Counted from the stretch's first letter, positions 1-9,560 are shown. The stretch is 64,000 nt of DNA from Gordonia mangrovi (GCF_024734075.1 NZ_CP102850.1:372001-436000), one strand, 5' to 3'. Program-made: numbers and translations. Notes: generated by a model from the letters alone, not told the origin.

Positions 1-334
1 CGGCCTTCTCCACCAGACGCGAATGATGAACCCCCATCCAGAAGATGCTCGGGTCCAGACGTTCCAGATACGACGCGCACTGCAGACCGAAGATCAACGC
101 CGGCGTGTGCTGGTGGACGTACCAGGTCGCACTGTCCGGGCCGAACCACCCCGGATCGCCCGGTGGTTCGTCGAACTGCATGCCCCGAAAGAACTTCGCC
201 CGCACCATGTCGTCGAATCGGCCGTTGAGCCACATACCCATCAATTGATGCGGCAGTGGGAACTGCAGCGCCGTCGGGATCGGCGGCACCAGCGGCACTC
301 GAGGAATTGACGGCGCGCTCAACGTCAGCGACAT
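1..334 (-). CDS. Oxygenase MpaB family protein (DUF2236), C-terminus beyond the window
   Basis: The visible 111 codons begin at an ATG at 334 and run off the left edge, so only the N-terminal part is present. The peptide contains the stretch GDPGWFGPDSATWYVH followed by HTPALIFGLQ, typical of the latex-clearing-protein/MpaB oxygenase family (DUF2236), whose members bind a b-type haem and are common in many copies in Gordonia and Mycobacterium. The substrate cannot be told from the sequence. It is divergent from the TetR-type gene at 450, with a 115-bp gap that should hold both promoters, so local regulation by that protein is a reasonable inference. Confidence 0.8.
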   Translation of the reverse strand, partial: MSLTLSAPSIPRVPLVPPIPTALQFPLPHQLMGMWLNGRFDDMVRAKFFRGMQFDEPPGDPGWFGPDSATWYVHQHTPALIFGLQCASYLERLDPSIFWMGVHHSRLVEKA

Positions 335-449
335 CGCACATCCTTCGGGTAGTCGGCCAGAATTGCTTCTCGGCTCCCACACTACGTTCTGGTGACAGCT
401 GTGACCAGACTTGGTGTGAACCGGGTCGCCGAGGACGTACGCTTGGGCG

Positions 450-1049
450 ATGTCCACCCCCACCCGCTGGGCAGGAGTTCCGCTCACCGACCGCCGGATC
501 GAGCGACGCGGGCTGCTGATCGACGCGGCCTTCGACGTGTTCGGCACTCTCGGTGCCGCCGGCCTGTCGGTACGTTCGGTCTGCCGCGCATGTGACCTCA
601 ACACCCGCTACTTCTACGAGAGTTTCGCCGACACCGACGAGTTGCTCGGCGCAGCCTACGACATGGTCGCCGGCCGGCTCGCCGTCCGGGTGGAGGAGGC
701 GATGTCGGCGGCAGGTCCGTCGGTACGGTCGCGGACGGCGGCCGGGGTTCGCGCCGTTCTCGGGTTCGGTTCCGACGATCCCCGGTGCGGGCGCATCCTG
801 TTCACCGAGGGCCGCACCCACCCGGTCCTGGCCGCACGGCGCTCGGCCTCCCGGGACCTGCTCACGGAGCTGACCCTCGCCGAGACCTCCGCGGCGGCGC
901 GGTCGGCACGCGACCCGCTCGCGCTGCACACCGGCGCCACCATGTTCACCGGGGCGATGGCCGAACTCGCCCACCAGTGGCTGGCGGGGAATCTCGGCGA
1001 CGATCTCGACGCCGTCGTCGATCGGGCGGTGGCGTTCGTCCTTCGGTGA
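450..1049 (+). CDS. TetR/AcrR family transcriptional regulator
   Basis: 199 residues. The N-terminal helix-turn-helix is clear: RRGLLIDAAFDVFGTLG, then LSVRSVCRACDLNTRYFYESF at about residues 40-60. This is the TetR pattern of helices 1-3, with the usual Y-F-Y/H-F end of the recognition helix. The C-terminal ligand domain is not recognisable. It is transcribed divergently from the MpaB-type oxygenase, which is the classic layout for a local repressor, but the effector and operator are unknown. The start at 450 is taken because it gives a normal-length TetR N-terminus. Confidence 0.85.
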   Translation: MSTPTRWAGVPLTDRRIERRGLLIDAAFDVFGTLGAAGLSVRSVCRACDLNTRYFYESFADTDELLGAAYDMVAGRLAVRVEEAMSAAGPSVRSRTAAGVRAVLGFGSDDPRCGRILFTEGRTHPVLAARRSASRDLLTELTLAETSAAARSARDPLALHTGATMFTGAMAELAHQWLAGNLGDDLDAVVDRAVAFVLR

Positions 1050-1167
1050 GCCGGCAAATCCCGGGGTGGGAATCTCTGATTTACCTGAGATTCCGACCAG
1101 TGTTTTGACAGTGAATCCGCAGCCCGATTCTTGCGGTCCTCTCATCCTGAGTGGGCATCGTGGTGTC

Positions 1168-2592
1168 GTGAACGCAACTCCTCCCGCCGATCCGGGTGAT
1201 GCACACCCCGAGCACGGCGCCCCCGAGACCCCGCCGGCCACCGACCATGTCACCGAACCGGTGACCACTCCGTTTGCCGCGCACCAGTCCCCATACGCAT
1301 CTGGGCAGCACCATCAGCCGTGGGTGCACGGACCCGCCGGCGGATACGCCACGACCTCGCACACCGCTGCGCACGCCACAGCCCACCACCCGGCCGGCCC
1401 GCAGAGCGCACCGGGGCGCCCCCGCGGCGGCGTGACCAAACCGATCATCGCGACCGCCCTGCTGGCCGGCCTGCTCGGCGGTGCGGTCGGGGTCGGCGGC
1501 AGCGCATTGCTGAACAACGACAGCTCCGGCTCGGTTCCGGTGCTGAGTTCGCAGCCCGACACCGCGAACAACGCCGCAGACGTCGCGCCCGGCTCGGTCA
1601 CCTACGCGGCCCAGGTCGCGTCGAAGTCGACCGCCGACATCAAGGTCGCCGGAGCACAGGGCTCTGCGGTCGGCAGCGGCATCGTCCTCTCCCCCGACGG
1701 CTATGTGCTGACCAACAATCACGTGGTCGCCATGGCGGGCAGCGGCAGCACGATCCAGGCCACCACCAGCGACGGCAAGACCTACGGGGCCGAGGTGACC
1801 GGCACCTCGCCCTCCTACGACCTGGCGGTGATCAAACTCGACGGCGCATCCGGTCTCACACCGGCGGCGCTCGGCGACTCCGATGGACTGCAGGTGGGCG
1901 ACCAGGTCGTGGCCGTCGGCAGCCCGGAGAATCTGTCCAACACCGTCACCTCGGGCATCGTGAGCGCGCTGTCGCGCACGGTGACCGCCGCTGACGAGAG
2001 CGGTTCGGGCGTCACCGTGTACAACGGTCTACAGACCGACACCCCGATCAACCCCGGCAATTCCGGTGGGCCGCTGGTGAATCTGAAAGGACAGGTCGTC
2101 GGCGTGAACTCGGCGGTCGACACCGGCCAGGCCGCCAGCGGTGGCGTGCAGGCCTACGGCCTCGGATTCGCGATCCCGGTCAACACCGCCAAACGGATCG
2201 GCAACGAACTGCTGCAGGACGGTCAGGCAACCAAACCCGTTCTCGGCGTCTCGGGTTCGCTCGCGGCGACCAACGACTCCGAGGACGGTGCGCAGATCTC
2301 CGCCGTGCAGTCCGGCGGTGCGGCCGACCAAGCCGGCATCTCCGAAGGTGACGTCATCACCAAGATCGGCGACACGCCGATCAGCAACTACGCCGACCTC
2401 ATGGCTCAGGTCCTGACCCACACCCCCGGCGAGACCGTACCGGTCACCGTGGGTTCCGGCAGCGACGCCCGCACCGTACAGGTGACGCTGGACAGCGCGG
2501 TCGACAAGCAGCAGACCACGATTGCCGAATCCGACGGTCAGTCGAACCAGCCGCGGTCACCGTTCGGCGGTTTCGGCGGGCTCGTGCCCTGA
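1168..2592 (+). CDS. Membrane-anchored HtrA/DegP-like trypsin-fold serine protease with PDZ domain
   Basis: About 474 residues from the GTG at 1168; the open frame extends upstream to 1066, but that part does not resemble protein. Order: a low-complexity His/Pro/Ala-rich cytoplasmic segment (about 1-85), one transmembrane helix (about 90-115), a chymotrypsin-fold protease domain and a C-terminal PDZ domain. The catalytic triad is visible: His185 in NNHVV, Asp218 in YDLAVIKLD and Ser299 in NPGNSGGPL. This is the actinobacterial PepD/HtrA architecture, with the protease facing the cell wall for envelope quality control. The gene is monocistronic, with a strong hairpin immediately downstream. 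Confidence 0.92.
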   Translation: MNATPPADPGDAHPEHGAPETPPATDHVTEPVTTPFAAHQSPYASGQHHQPWVHGPAGGYATTSHTAAHATAHHPAGPQSAPGRPRGGVTKPIIATALLAGLLGGAVGVGGSALLNNDSSGSVPVLSSQPDTANNAADVAPGSVTYAAQVASKSTADIKVAGAQGSAVGSGIVLSPDGYVLTNNHVVAMAGSGSTIQATTSDGKTYGAEVTGTSPSYDLAVIKLDGASGLTPAALGDSDGLQVGDQVVAVGSPENLSNTVTSGIVSALSRTVTAADESGSGVTVYNGLQTDTPINPGNSGGPLVNLKGQVVGVNSAVDTGQAASGGVQAYGLGFAIPVNTAKRIGNELLQDGQATKPVLGVSGSLAATNDSEDGAQISAVQSGGAADQAGISEGDVITKIGDTPISNYADLMAQVLTHTPGETVPVTVGSGSDARTVQVTLDSAVDKQQTTIAESDGQSNQPRSPFGGFGGLVP

Positions 2593-2609
2593 TACCCCGG
2601 GGAACGGGG

Positions 2610-2640
2610 CGGCTCCGTCGGTCACCGACCGGCGGAGCCG
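2610..2640. terminator. Hairpin between convergent htrA-like and cyanase genes
   Basis: A 14-bp stem (2610-2623 pairing with 2627-2640, one G-U pair) closes a 3-nt ACC loop, 18 nt after the protease stop. It is followed by TTGTG rather than a long T run, the usual form in high-GC actinobacteria. Being nearly symmetric, it could serve both the protease gene and the cyanase gene, which ends at 2734 on the other strand. Confidence 0.65.
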
Positions 2641-2733
2641 TTGTGCCGTCACCGGAGGGGGCGGCGTCCGCGCCTGCCGCGGAACCTCGTCAGCTGGGTC
2701 GTGCCCATTCGCCGCTTCCGGGAGACGACGGCA

Positions 2734-3186
2734 TCACCACCGATAGTCGAGGAACTTGCCGTCGAAGGTCACCACCACTCGGTCGCCGTCGGGGTCGGCA
2801 CGGCGCGCGACATCGACCTTGAAATTGATCGCGCTCATGATGCCGTCGCCGAACTCCTCGTGGATCAGTTCCTTGATCGCCGGACCGTATACGGCCAGCG
2901 CCTCATGGAATCGGTAGATCGTCGGATCCGAGGCCGCCGCGTCGTCGGCGACGCGCATCGGTTGGCGGGTGAGGCTTTCCGCGACACCCTCGCCGAGCCC
3001 GAGGACCTCGACCACGACAGCGGCCTTCTCCGCCGGCACCGGATGCTGCCCGAGCAACGCGGCGACCGTCCACACCACCGGTGCGTCGATCCGCTCGGCG
3101 ATGTCGGACCACGTCAGTCCCTGCCGGATTCGCGCGGCAGTGATCAGTTCGGCGGCGTCGGCCTTGGGCATGATCGGGGCGGTCAT
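2734..3186 (-). CDS. cynS: Cyanate hydratase (cyanase)
   Basis: 150 residues, close to the 156 of the E. coli enzyme. Cyanase catalyses bicarbonate-dependent conversion of cyanate to ammonia and CO2 through carbamate. The N-terminal half is the helix-turn-helix-like domain (RIRQGLTWSDIAERIDAP), and the C-terminal half is the catalytic fold. The catalytic Arg, Glu and Ser are conserved as Arg92, Glu95 (YRFHEAL) and Ser118 (DGIMSAINF), each offset by four from E. coli Arg96/Glu99/Ser122. No cyn regulator or carbonic anhydrase lies adjacent. A formate/nitrite-type channel is 6.5 kb away, but no operon link is visible. Confidence 0.95.
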   Translation of the reverse strand: MTAPIMPKADAAELITAARIRQGLTWSDIAERIDAPVVWTVAALLGQHPVPAEKAAVVVEVLGLGEGVAESLTRQPMRVADDAAASDPTIYRFHEALAVYGPAIKELIHEEFGDGIMSAINFKVDVARRADPDGDRVVVTFDGKFLDYRW

Positions 3187-3307
3187 CTCTCACTCCTCGT
3201 TCGGGTTCACTGTCGAGACCACCTTGCGACCTGGCGGCGGCATCCGCCACACGACGCCGGGCGCCGGTCGCACGTCGGGCACCCGGCCGCTGGGTACCCT
3301 GAGGATC

Positions 3308-3769
3308 GTGACCAGTCCACAGGCGCCGCAGAAGATGAAGATGCAGGAAGCCGCCAACCGGGTCGTCCGGGTGCTGCTCGCCACTCCGGGACTACATCGG
3401 GTCGTGAGTGGCCGGCTGATCACCTTGTACGTGGTGGGCGGCAAGTCCGGTCGGCGATACTCCCTTCCGGTTGCCTACACTCGACTCGAGTCGACGTTGC
3501 TCATCGGCACACCGTTCGGTTGGAGCCGGAACCTGCACAGCGGCAGCCGGGTCGAGGTGCGGTTGCACGGCCACCGCCTGCCCGCCGATGTGCAGGCATT
3601 CGCCGACGAGGCCGACGTGGTCGCGCACTATGCCGCGATCTGCCGGGACAACCCGCAATTCGCGAAGTTCAATCAGATCGGGCTCGACCCGAACGGCAAC
3701 CCGGTCACAGCGGATCTGCACGCCGCGTGGCGTGCGGGCGCCCGCACGTTCCGGCTCACTCCGCGCTGA
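3308..3769 (+). CDS. Nitroreductase/quinone reductase family protein (DUF385, Ddn-like)
   Basis: About 153 residues from GTG 3308; in-frame ATGs at 3335 and 3341 are alternatives. It has the pattern of the F420-dependent Ddn/DUF385 split-barrel family: LYVVGGKSGRRYSLPVAYTR, then LIGTPFGWSRNLHSG and a C-terminal NPVTADLHAAW. Family members use coenzyme F420 to reduce quinones or activate nitro-compounds at the membrane. The substrate here is unknown. A short gap separates it from the lipid-kinase gene downstream, so co-transcription is possible. Confidence 0.75.
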   Translation: MTSPQAPQKMKMQEAANRVVRVLLATPGLHRVVSGRLITLYVVGGKSGRRYSLPVAYTRLESTLLIGTPFGWSRNLHSGSRVEVRLHGHRLPADVQAFADEADVVAHYAAICRDNPQFAKFNQIGLDPNGNPVTADLHAAWRAGARTFRLTPR

Positions 3770-3784
3770 GATCGATCGGCCGAC

Positions 3785-5161
3785 GTGGACCAGCACCGTG
3801 AAGGGCGTACGGGCCTCGCCGGACTGCCGGATCTCTGGCGTCGAGCCGCCGCACTGCTCGCGTTGGCCGGCATGGTCGTCTTCGGTGTGCTGTCGCTCGT
3901 CTTCGTGATCAACAGCGTCCTGGCCATCGTTGCGACCGTCGGCGGCCTCGCCCTCGCGGTGGGCGGCGCGTGGTGGGTGGTGACCGAACGCGATCGCCGG
4001 CGGATCTGGGGCGCGGCGGCGATCGCCGCCGGATTCGTCGTCATGACCTGGGCGATGGGCCATGCGCTGGTCGCGGCCGACGCCATCGTGCTACGCCTGA
4101 TCATCGCCGTCGGCGTGCTCGGCGTGGCCGTGGCGAGCGCGCGCTACGCGCTGGCCCCCGATCTGCACGCGCTCGACCGTCGCCGGGACACACAGCGCCC
4201 ACAGCGACCGGTTCTCATCTGCAATCCCCGATCCGGCGGCGGCAAGGTGGAGAGATTCGGCCTGCGTTCGGCGGCAGCCGAACTCGGTGTCGAGACCATC
4301 GAACTCGAGCCGGGCGGCAACCTCGAACAACTCGCCCGCGACGCGGTGGCGCGGGGGGCCGACTGCCTCGGGATGGCCGGCGGCGACGGCTCGCAGGCGA
4401 TCGTCGCAGCCGTCGCCGTCGAACACGATCTGCCGTTCGTCTGCGTCAGCGCCGGCACCCGCAACCACTTCGCGCTCGATCTCGGTCTCGACCGCGACGA
4501 TCCGCGCCGTACTCTGCTCGCCTTCCGCGACGCGGTGGAGCGACGGGTGGATTACGGCACCGTCAACGGTCGACTGTTCGTCAACAACGTGTCGCTCGGG
4601 GTCTACGCGACCATCGTCGCGGAGGAGTCCTACCGCGCCGACAAGGCCCACACCGCGGCGGCGATGCTCCCCGACCTACTGGGCCCGACCGCCCGACCCT
4701 TCGACCTGCAGTTGACCACCCCGTCCGGACGGCACGTCGACGGTGCCTTCGTGATCCTGGTGTCCAACAACCCCTACGTCGCGAACACCTCGCTGGATGC
4801 CGCGACCCGCCGCCGGATGGACACCGGCACCCTGGGGGTCATCGCCGTGTCCACGTCCACTGCCGCCGAGGCCGCCCGGTTGATGGCCAGGTCTGCGGTG
4901 GGATTGCGCAAGACGAGCCCGTTCTGGCATGAGTTCACCGCCGGATCGGTCGAGATCCGATCGCGCAGCGGCCATGCCGCCGCGGGTATCGACGGCGAGC
5001 CGGTCGAGCTGACCACGCCGCTCACCATCCGTTCCCATCCGCGCGGACTGCGCCTGCTGGTGCCGTCCGACAACGAGGCAATCGCCGCACGACGACAGGC
5101 ACGCGAGGTGAACCTGCGGGCGCTGGTGGACGTGGCCGCAGGACGGCTACCGCGGCTCTGA
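3785..5161 (+). CDS. Diacylglycerol/sphingosine kinase-family protein with N-terminal membrane segments
   Basis: 458 residues from GTG 3785. About four hydrophobic segments occupy residues 20-115. The DAGK catalytic domain starts near residue 140 (RPVLICNPRSGGGK), with the nucleotide-binding GMAGGDGSQAIV near residue 200 and AGTRNHFALDLGL after it. The C-terminal YegS-like domain ends with the GIDGEP substrate-lobe motif. It probably phosphorylates a lipid such as diacylglycerol at the inner membrane; the acceptor is inferred. The gene begins 16 bp after the DUF385 gene. Confidence 0.82.
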   Translation: MDQHREGRTGLAGLPDLWRRAAALLALAGMVVFGVLSLVFVINSVLAIVATVGGLALAVGGAWWVVTERDRRRIWGAAAIAAGFVVMTWAMGHALVAADAIVLRLIIAVGVLGVAVASARYALAPDLHALDRRRDTQRPQRPVLICNPRSGGGKVERFGLRSAAAELGVETIELEPGGNLEQLARDAVARGADCLGMAGGDGSQAIVAAVAVEHDLPFVCVSAGTRNHFALDLGLDRDDPRRTLLAFRDAVERRVDYGTVNGRLFVNNVSLGVYATIVAEESYRADKAHTAAAMLPDLLGPTARPFDLQLTTPSGRHVDGAFVILVSNNPYVANTSLDAATRRRMDTGTLGVIAVSTSTAAEAARLMARSAVGLRKTSPFWHEFTAGSVEIRSRSGHAAAGIDGEPVELTTPLTIRSHPRGLRLLVPSDNEAIAARRQAREVNLRALVDVAAGRLPRL

Positions 5162-5224
5162 CCGGGGTGATGGCGCCCGGCCGGTCGGCGACTGACGGGT
5201 GTCCGGTTCGGGTAATCTGCCCGT

Positions 5225-5578
5225 GTGGACCTACTACGCAACGTCGTTGTTTTCCTGCACATCGTCGGCTTCGCGATCACCTTCGGCGCCTGGACCGCTG
5301 AGGCGGCGGCGCGCCGTTTCGGGTTCACCCGGCTGATGGAGTACGGGCTGCTGCTGTCGCTGGTGACCGGATTGGCACTGGCCGCACCCTGGCCGGCGGG
5401 AATCGAACTCAACTACGCCAAGATCGGCGTGAAACTGGCCATCCTGCTCGTCCTGGGCGCTGTGCTCGGCATGGGCAGTGCGCGGCAACGCCGGACCGGG
5501 CAACCGGTACCGCGCGCCATGTTCCTCGTCGCCGGGCTGCTGTCGTTGGCGGCCGCCGGCATCGCCGTGCTCTGGTAG
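5225..5578 (+). CDS. Small four-helix integral membrane protein
   Basis: 117 residues from GTG 5225. Four hydrophobic helices are evident (about 5-25, 38-55, 62-80 and 95-116), with a short charged loop RQRRTGQPVPR before the last one. I do not recognise a named domain; small actinobacterial membrane proteins of this form are often annotated only as hypothetical. It lies 63 bp after the lipid kinase, same strand, so may share its transcript. No function is assigned. Confidence 0.7.
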   Translation: MDLLRNVVVFLHIVGFAITFGAWTAEAAARRFGFTRLMEYGLLLSLVTGLALAAPWPAGIELNYAKIGVKLAILLVLGAVLGMGSARQRRTGQPVPRAMFLVAGLLSLAAAGIAVLW

Positions 5579-5675
5579 CTGCGTCTCGACCCATCCGTGG
5601 GCCGATCGGCACCGAACCCCTGACGACAGCCCGACCGGAGACCCCGCGCCGGGCAACGGTGCGCACAGGAGGGTC

Positions 5676-6592
5676 ATGACGGTCGCAGCCACCATCGCCG
5701 AGGCCGTCGAGCGGCATGTCAACGGGCCCTTGCCGGTTCATGTCACCGCATGGGACGGCAGTTCGGCCGGTCCTCGGGACGCGCCGCGGGTCGTCCTCTA
5801 CCGGCCGGAGGCGCTCATCCTCGACGAGCACATGGCGTACTCGAGCGCCTATTGGACCTCGGACGATCCCGGTTACACCCTTGCCGACGCCCAGGCCGAC
5901 AAACTCGCTCGGGTCTGTCGCAAGGTCGGTCTCGACACCCATCCCGGGATGCGGCTGCTCGACGTCGGGTGTGTGGCTGGGGCTCGCTGGCGCTCTACGC
6001 CGCCGAGCACTTCGGCGCCCACGTCGTCGGCGTCACGATCTCACGCGAGCAGAAGGCCTTCATCGACGCCCGGGTGGCACGCCGCGGCCTCGGCCATCTG
6101 GTGAACATCCGGGTGCAGGACTATCGGGCCATCCCCGACGCCGGGTTCGACGCGGTCACCTCCGTCGAGATGGGTGAGCATGTGGGACAGCGCAACTACC
6201 CGGTCTACGCACGGGTCCTGCACGACAAGGTGGTACCCGGCGGGCTCGTCTGCATTCAGCAGATGTCGCGGCCCGCGCACAACCATCCCGGCGGTGGGCC
6301 GTTCATCGAGGCGTTCATCGCCCCGGACATGTACATGCGCCCGGTCGGCCGTACCGTCGACCTCCTCGAGGCATCGGGTCTCGAGATCCGTGACGTGGAG
6401 GCGATGCGCGAACACCACGTCCGAACCGTCGACGCCTGGTACGAGACCTTCGAGAAGAACTGGGCCCGCGTCGTCGACCTCGTCGGCGAGGAGGTGGCCC
6501 GCGTGTGGCGCCTCTACCTCGTCGGCGGACGGATGGCGTTTCGCGACGGACGGATGGGCGTCGATCAGATCACCGCACGCCGGGCCGGCTGA
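5676..6592 (+). pseudogene. Cyclopropane-fatty-acyl-phospholipid synthase family methyltransferase, frameshifted
   Basis: A full-length CFA/mycolic-acid-methyltransferase-like gene (about 304 residues if repaired) is split between two frames. The first part runs from ATG 5676, behind a strong AGGAGGG, through MAYSSAYW to LDVGC at about 5971. The continuation, GWGSLALYAAEHFG, lies in another frame, and the rest (SVEMGEHVG, GGLVCIQQMSR) follows intact to 6592. The break falls in GGGTGTGTGGCTGG; removing one TG dinucleotide (5970-5976) rebuilds the SAM motif I LDVGCGWG. The family uses SAM to cyclopropanate or methylate unsaturated acyl chains. As written, the product would lack the SAM site. 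It may be a true pseudogene or a sequence error. Confidence 0.85.
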
Positions 6593-6768
6593 CCACCGCT
6601 GCGTCATAGCTCTTCCTGGTCGCCCCATGGGGTGAACACCGCACGTCACCGGCAACGTAGATGGGGTTGCCGTCCGATGTCGCCGGCGCTGCTACTGCCT
6701 AGCGTCAGAGTCGATCGGCGACGCCACCGATCAGCGAATCCGATACCCGGTCGACTCAGGAGGACGTC

Positions 6769-7878
6769 ATGCGCACAGAGCAGATCGACACCGTCATCGT
6801 CGGCGCCGGCCAAGCAGGCCTGGCCACCGCCTATCACCTACGAAACCACGACCGGCCGTGCCTGGTGCTCGACGCCAACACACGGGTGGGGGATAACTGG
6901 CGACGCCAATGGGACAGTCTGCGGCTGTACTCGCCTGCCCGCTATGACGGCTTACCCGGTATGCCGTTCCCCGCCACCGGGTGGTCGTTTCCCGGCAAAG
7001 ACGACGTGGCCGACTATCTGGAGGCCTACGCGCACCGCTTCCGGCTGCCGGTGCGGTTGTCCACCCGGGTGCGCAGCGTCGACCCCGACGCGCACGGAGG
7101 GTTCCTCGTCGACACCGACGCCGGCACTCTGGCAGCTCGGAATGTGGTGGTCGCGACAGGCACCTTCGGTCGCACCCCTGCGATTCCGGAGTGCGCGTCG
7201 GACCTCGATCCGGCGATCCTGCAATTGCATTCCAGCGAGTATCGACGACCCGAGCAGTTGCGTGACGGTCCGACCCTGGTGGTCGGGGCCTCCCACTCCG
7301 GCGCCGACATCGCCTACGAGGTCGCTGCGACGCGCCCGACCATCCTCTGTGGCCGCGACTGCGGCTCGATTCCGGTGCGCCCGGAGTCCTGGCAGGCACG
7401 GCTGCTGTTTCCAATGATGATCTTCGCGTGGCGGCACGTGTTGACCAGATGCACCCCCATCGGCCGCAAGCAGATGCCGAAGGTGCGGTTTCACGGCGCC
7501 CCCGCCTTGCGGGTCAAGCCCGCAGATCTGCGCGACCGCGATGTGACCCGGATCGAGCAACGGATCTCCGGTGCTCGTGACGGTCGCCCGGAAACCGCCG
7601 ACGGTCAGGTGCTCGACGTCGCGAACATCGTCTGGTGCACCGGCTTCCGCCAGGTGTTCGACTGGATACACCTCCCGGTGTTCGGCCCCGACGGGTGGCC
7701 CGAGGAGATGCGTGGCGTCGTGGACGACGCGCCGGGGCTGTACTTCTGTGGCCTGTCGTTCCAGTACGCATTCAGCTCGATGGTGTTGCCCGGAGTCGGT
7801 CGCGACGCGGCCTATATCGCCGACCGTATCCACCGCCGGGCCGACGACGAGACAACCATCGAGCATCAATTGGCCTGA
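6769..7878 (+). CDS. FAD-dependent NAD(P)-binding monooxygenase (flavin-containing monooxygenase-like)
   Basis: 369 residues. The FAD-binding Rossmann motif GAGQAG lies at residues 12-17, followed by GDNWRRQWDSLRLYSPARY, typical of flavin-containing and Baeyer-Villiger-like monooxygenases. A second nucleotide motif (VVGASHSGADIAYE) is in the middle, and the C-terminal IVWCTGFR resembles the family's ATG/CTG-F segment. It probably adds one oxygen atom to a small molecule; the substrate is unknown. The LuxR-type regulator gene starts 57 bp downstream on the same strand, which suggests co-expression. ATG 6769 follows a purine-rich CAGGAGGACGTC. Confidence 0.88.
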   Translation: MRTEQIDTVIVGAGQAGLATAYHLRNHDRPCLVLDANTRVGDNWRRQWDSLRLYSPARYDGLPGMPFPATGWSFPGKDDVADYLEAYAHRFRLPVRLSTRVRSVDPDAHGGFLVDTDAGTLAARNVVVATGTFGRTPAIPECASDLDPAILQLHSSEYRRPEQLRDGPTLVVGASHSGADIAYEVAATRPTILCGRDCGSIPVRPESWQARLLFPMMIFAWRHVLTRCTPIGRKQMPKVRFHGAPALRVKPADLRDRDVTRIEQRISGARDGRPETADGQVLDVANIVWCTGFRQVFDWIHLPVFGPDGWPEEMRGVVDDAPGLYFCGLSFQYAFSSMVLPGVGRDAAYIADRIHRRADDETTIEHQLA

Positions 7879-7934
7879 GGCGCCCATCGTCACCGCCGGA
7901 GGGTTTTAGGCTCGAAGCGGAGGTGGTGAGGTCG

Positions 7935-9560
7935 ATGGCGGTCGCCGGCGAACTCGAGCGGGCCCGAGCAGAGTTCGAGGCCGGCGACTGGTCGGCGGCC
8001 CTGCGGCGGTGGATGACTGTCGACCCGGACGATCTCCGCCCGGACGATCTGGGCAGGCTCGGCGTCGCCGCCTACCTCGGTGGACACGATCAGACCGCGG
8101 TCGACGCCCTGCAACGCGCGTTCGCAGCCGAACTCGACGACGCGAACGTACCCGCAGCCGTGCGCTGCGCATTCTGGGTGGCCCTGATTGCCTCCATGGC
8201 CGGCGATCCCGTCGTCGGGCAGGGCTGGACCGCCCGTGCGGACCGACTGCTCGCCGACCACGATGCCGATGTCGTGGAGCGCGGCTACATCGCGATCTTG
8301 CGCATGTACGCACACATCGGTGCAGGCGACTGGCCACAGGCATTCGATAGCGCGCGAAAGGTCACCGACGTCGGTCACCGCCATCACGATCCTGATCTCG
8401 TCGCGGTGGGTATCGCTTCACAGGGCAGGCTGACCCTCGAAGGCGGCCAGGTGCCCGAGGGCCTGTCCCTGTTCGACGAGGCGATGACCGGAGTGGCCGC
8501 CGGTGAGGTATCGGCGGTGTTCGCCGGACAGGTGTACTGCACCATGATCGAGGGCTGCCAACGGGTCTTCGATGTCGGGCGGGCTGCCACCTGGACACAA
8601 GCGCTGACCCGGTGGTGCGACCGCCAACCGGGGCTGGTGCCGTTCACCGGACAGTGCGCCGTCCATCGCGGGCAGATGTGCAAGCTCTTCGGCGGGTTTC
8701 TCGACGCCATCGCCGAGTTCGATGCGGCATTGGCGCGCTACCGCGAGACATCCGCGCCCGCTGCCGGACTCGCCTTCGCCGAGCGCGGCGAGGTGTATCG
8801 GATTCTCGGCGACCTCGACAGCGCAGAGCGTTCGTTCGCCGACGCGGAGGCGCACGGATACGATCCGCAACCCGCCCTCGCCCGATTGTGGCTGGCACGC
8901 GGGCGATCGCACGCCGCTGCCGCTGCGGCTCACCGGCTGCTGGTGGAGTCCGGGGATCCGGTGGATCGGGCGCACATCCTGCCGGGTGCGATCGAGATCC
9001 TGTTGGCCACAGGTTCGGTGGACGAATCCCGGCCGCTGGCAACCGAACTCACTGATATCAGCGAACGGTTCGGCTGCATCGCGCTGCAGGCCGCCGCAGC
9101 ATTCTGTTCGGGCACCGTCGAACTCGCCGACAATGATCCCGCAGGTGCGCTGCCCTATCTCCGCAAGTCCCGGCAGCTGTGGCTGGGTTTGAACTGCCCG
9201 TATGAGGCGGCGCGGTGCCAGGCGGCGATCGGCCGGGGCCTGTTCGCCCTGTCGGATGCCGATTCGGCCCGGCACGAGCTGATCGCCGCCGGCCGCGTCT
9301 TCGCCGACCTGGGTACCCGACCGGACGCCGAGGCCGTCGCCGGTCTGCTGCGGCCCGGCACCCACCCCAACGGTCTGTCCGATCGCGAGGTCGAGGTGTT
9401 GCAGCTCGTCGCCACCGGGCGCAGCAACAGCCAGATCGCTCAGAGATTGACGTTGAGCGAGAAGACGGTGTCACGCCATCTCACCAACATCTTCGCCAAA
9501 CTCGACGTCAACACCAGGACCGCGGCGACCGCGTTCGCCTACGAGCACGACCTGATGTGA
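7935..9560 (+). CDS. LuxR-family transcriptional regulator with TPR-like N-terminal region
   Basis: About 542 residues from ATG 7935, which has GGAGG about 12 nt upstream; the open frame reaches back to 7635 but there overlaps the monooxygenase. The first ~450 residues are Ala/Leu-rich helical repeats resembling tetratricopeptide units (for example FEAGDWSAALRRW, DLDSAERSFADAEAHGYDP). The last 60 residues are a LuxR/GerE helix-turn-helix: LSDREVEVLQLVATGRSN, then IAQRLTLSEKTVSRHLTNIF. No Walker A motif is seen, so it is not a full LAL/MalT-type ATPase. A regulator of the upstream monooxygenase is a fair guess from position. Confidence 0.85.
   Translation: MAVAGELERARAEFEAGDWSAALRRWMTVDPDDLRPDDLGRLGVAAYLGGHDQTAVDALQRAFAAELDDANVPAAVRCAFWVALIASMAGDPVVGQGWTARADRLLADHDADVVERGYIAILRMYAHIGAGDWPQAFDSARKVTDVGHRHHDPDLVAVGIASQGRLTLEGGQVPEGLSLFDEAMTGVAAGEVSAVFAGQVYCTMIEGCQRVFDVGRAATWTQALTRWCDRQPGLVPFTGQCAVHRGQMCKLFGGFLDAIAEFDAALARYRETSAPAAGLAFAERGEVYRILGDLDSAERSFADAEAHGYDPQPALARLWLARGRSHAAAAAAHRLLVESGDPVDRAHILPGAIEILLATGSVDESRPLATELTDISERFGCIALQAAAAFCSGTVELADNDPAGALPYLRKSRQLWLGLNCPYEAARCQAAIGRGLFALSDADSARHELIAAGRVFADLGTRPDAEAVAGLLRPGTHPNGLSDREVEVLQLVATGRSNSQIAQRLTLSEKTVSRHLTNIFAKLDVNTRTAATAFAYEHDLM

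Noticed and set aside
2641..3801. A 386-codon plus-strand frame over the cyanase gene
   Set aside because: Antisense to cynS, whose catalytic residues are intact; no domain seen in the shadow.
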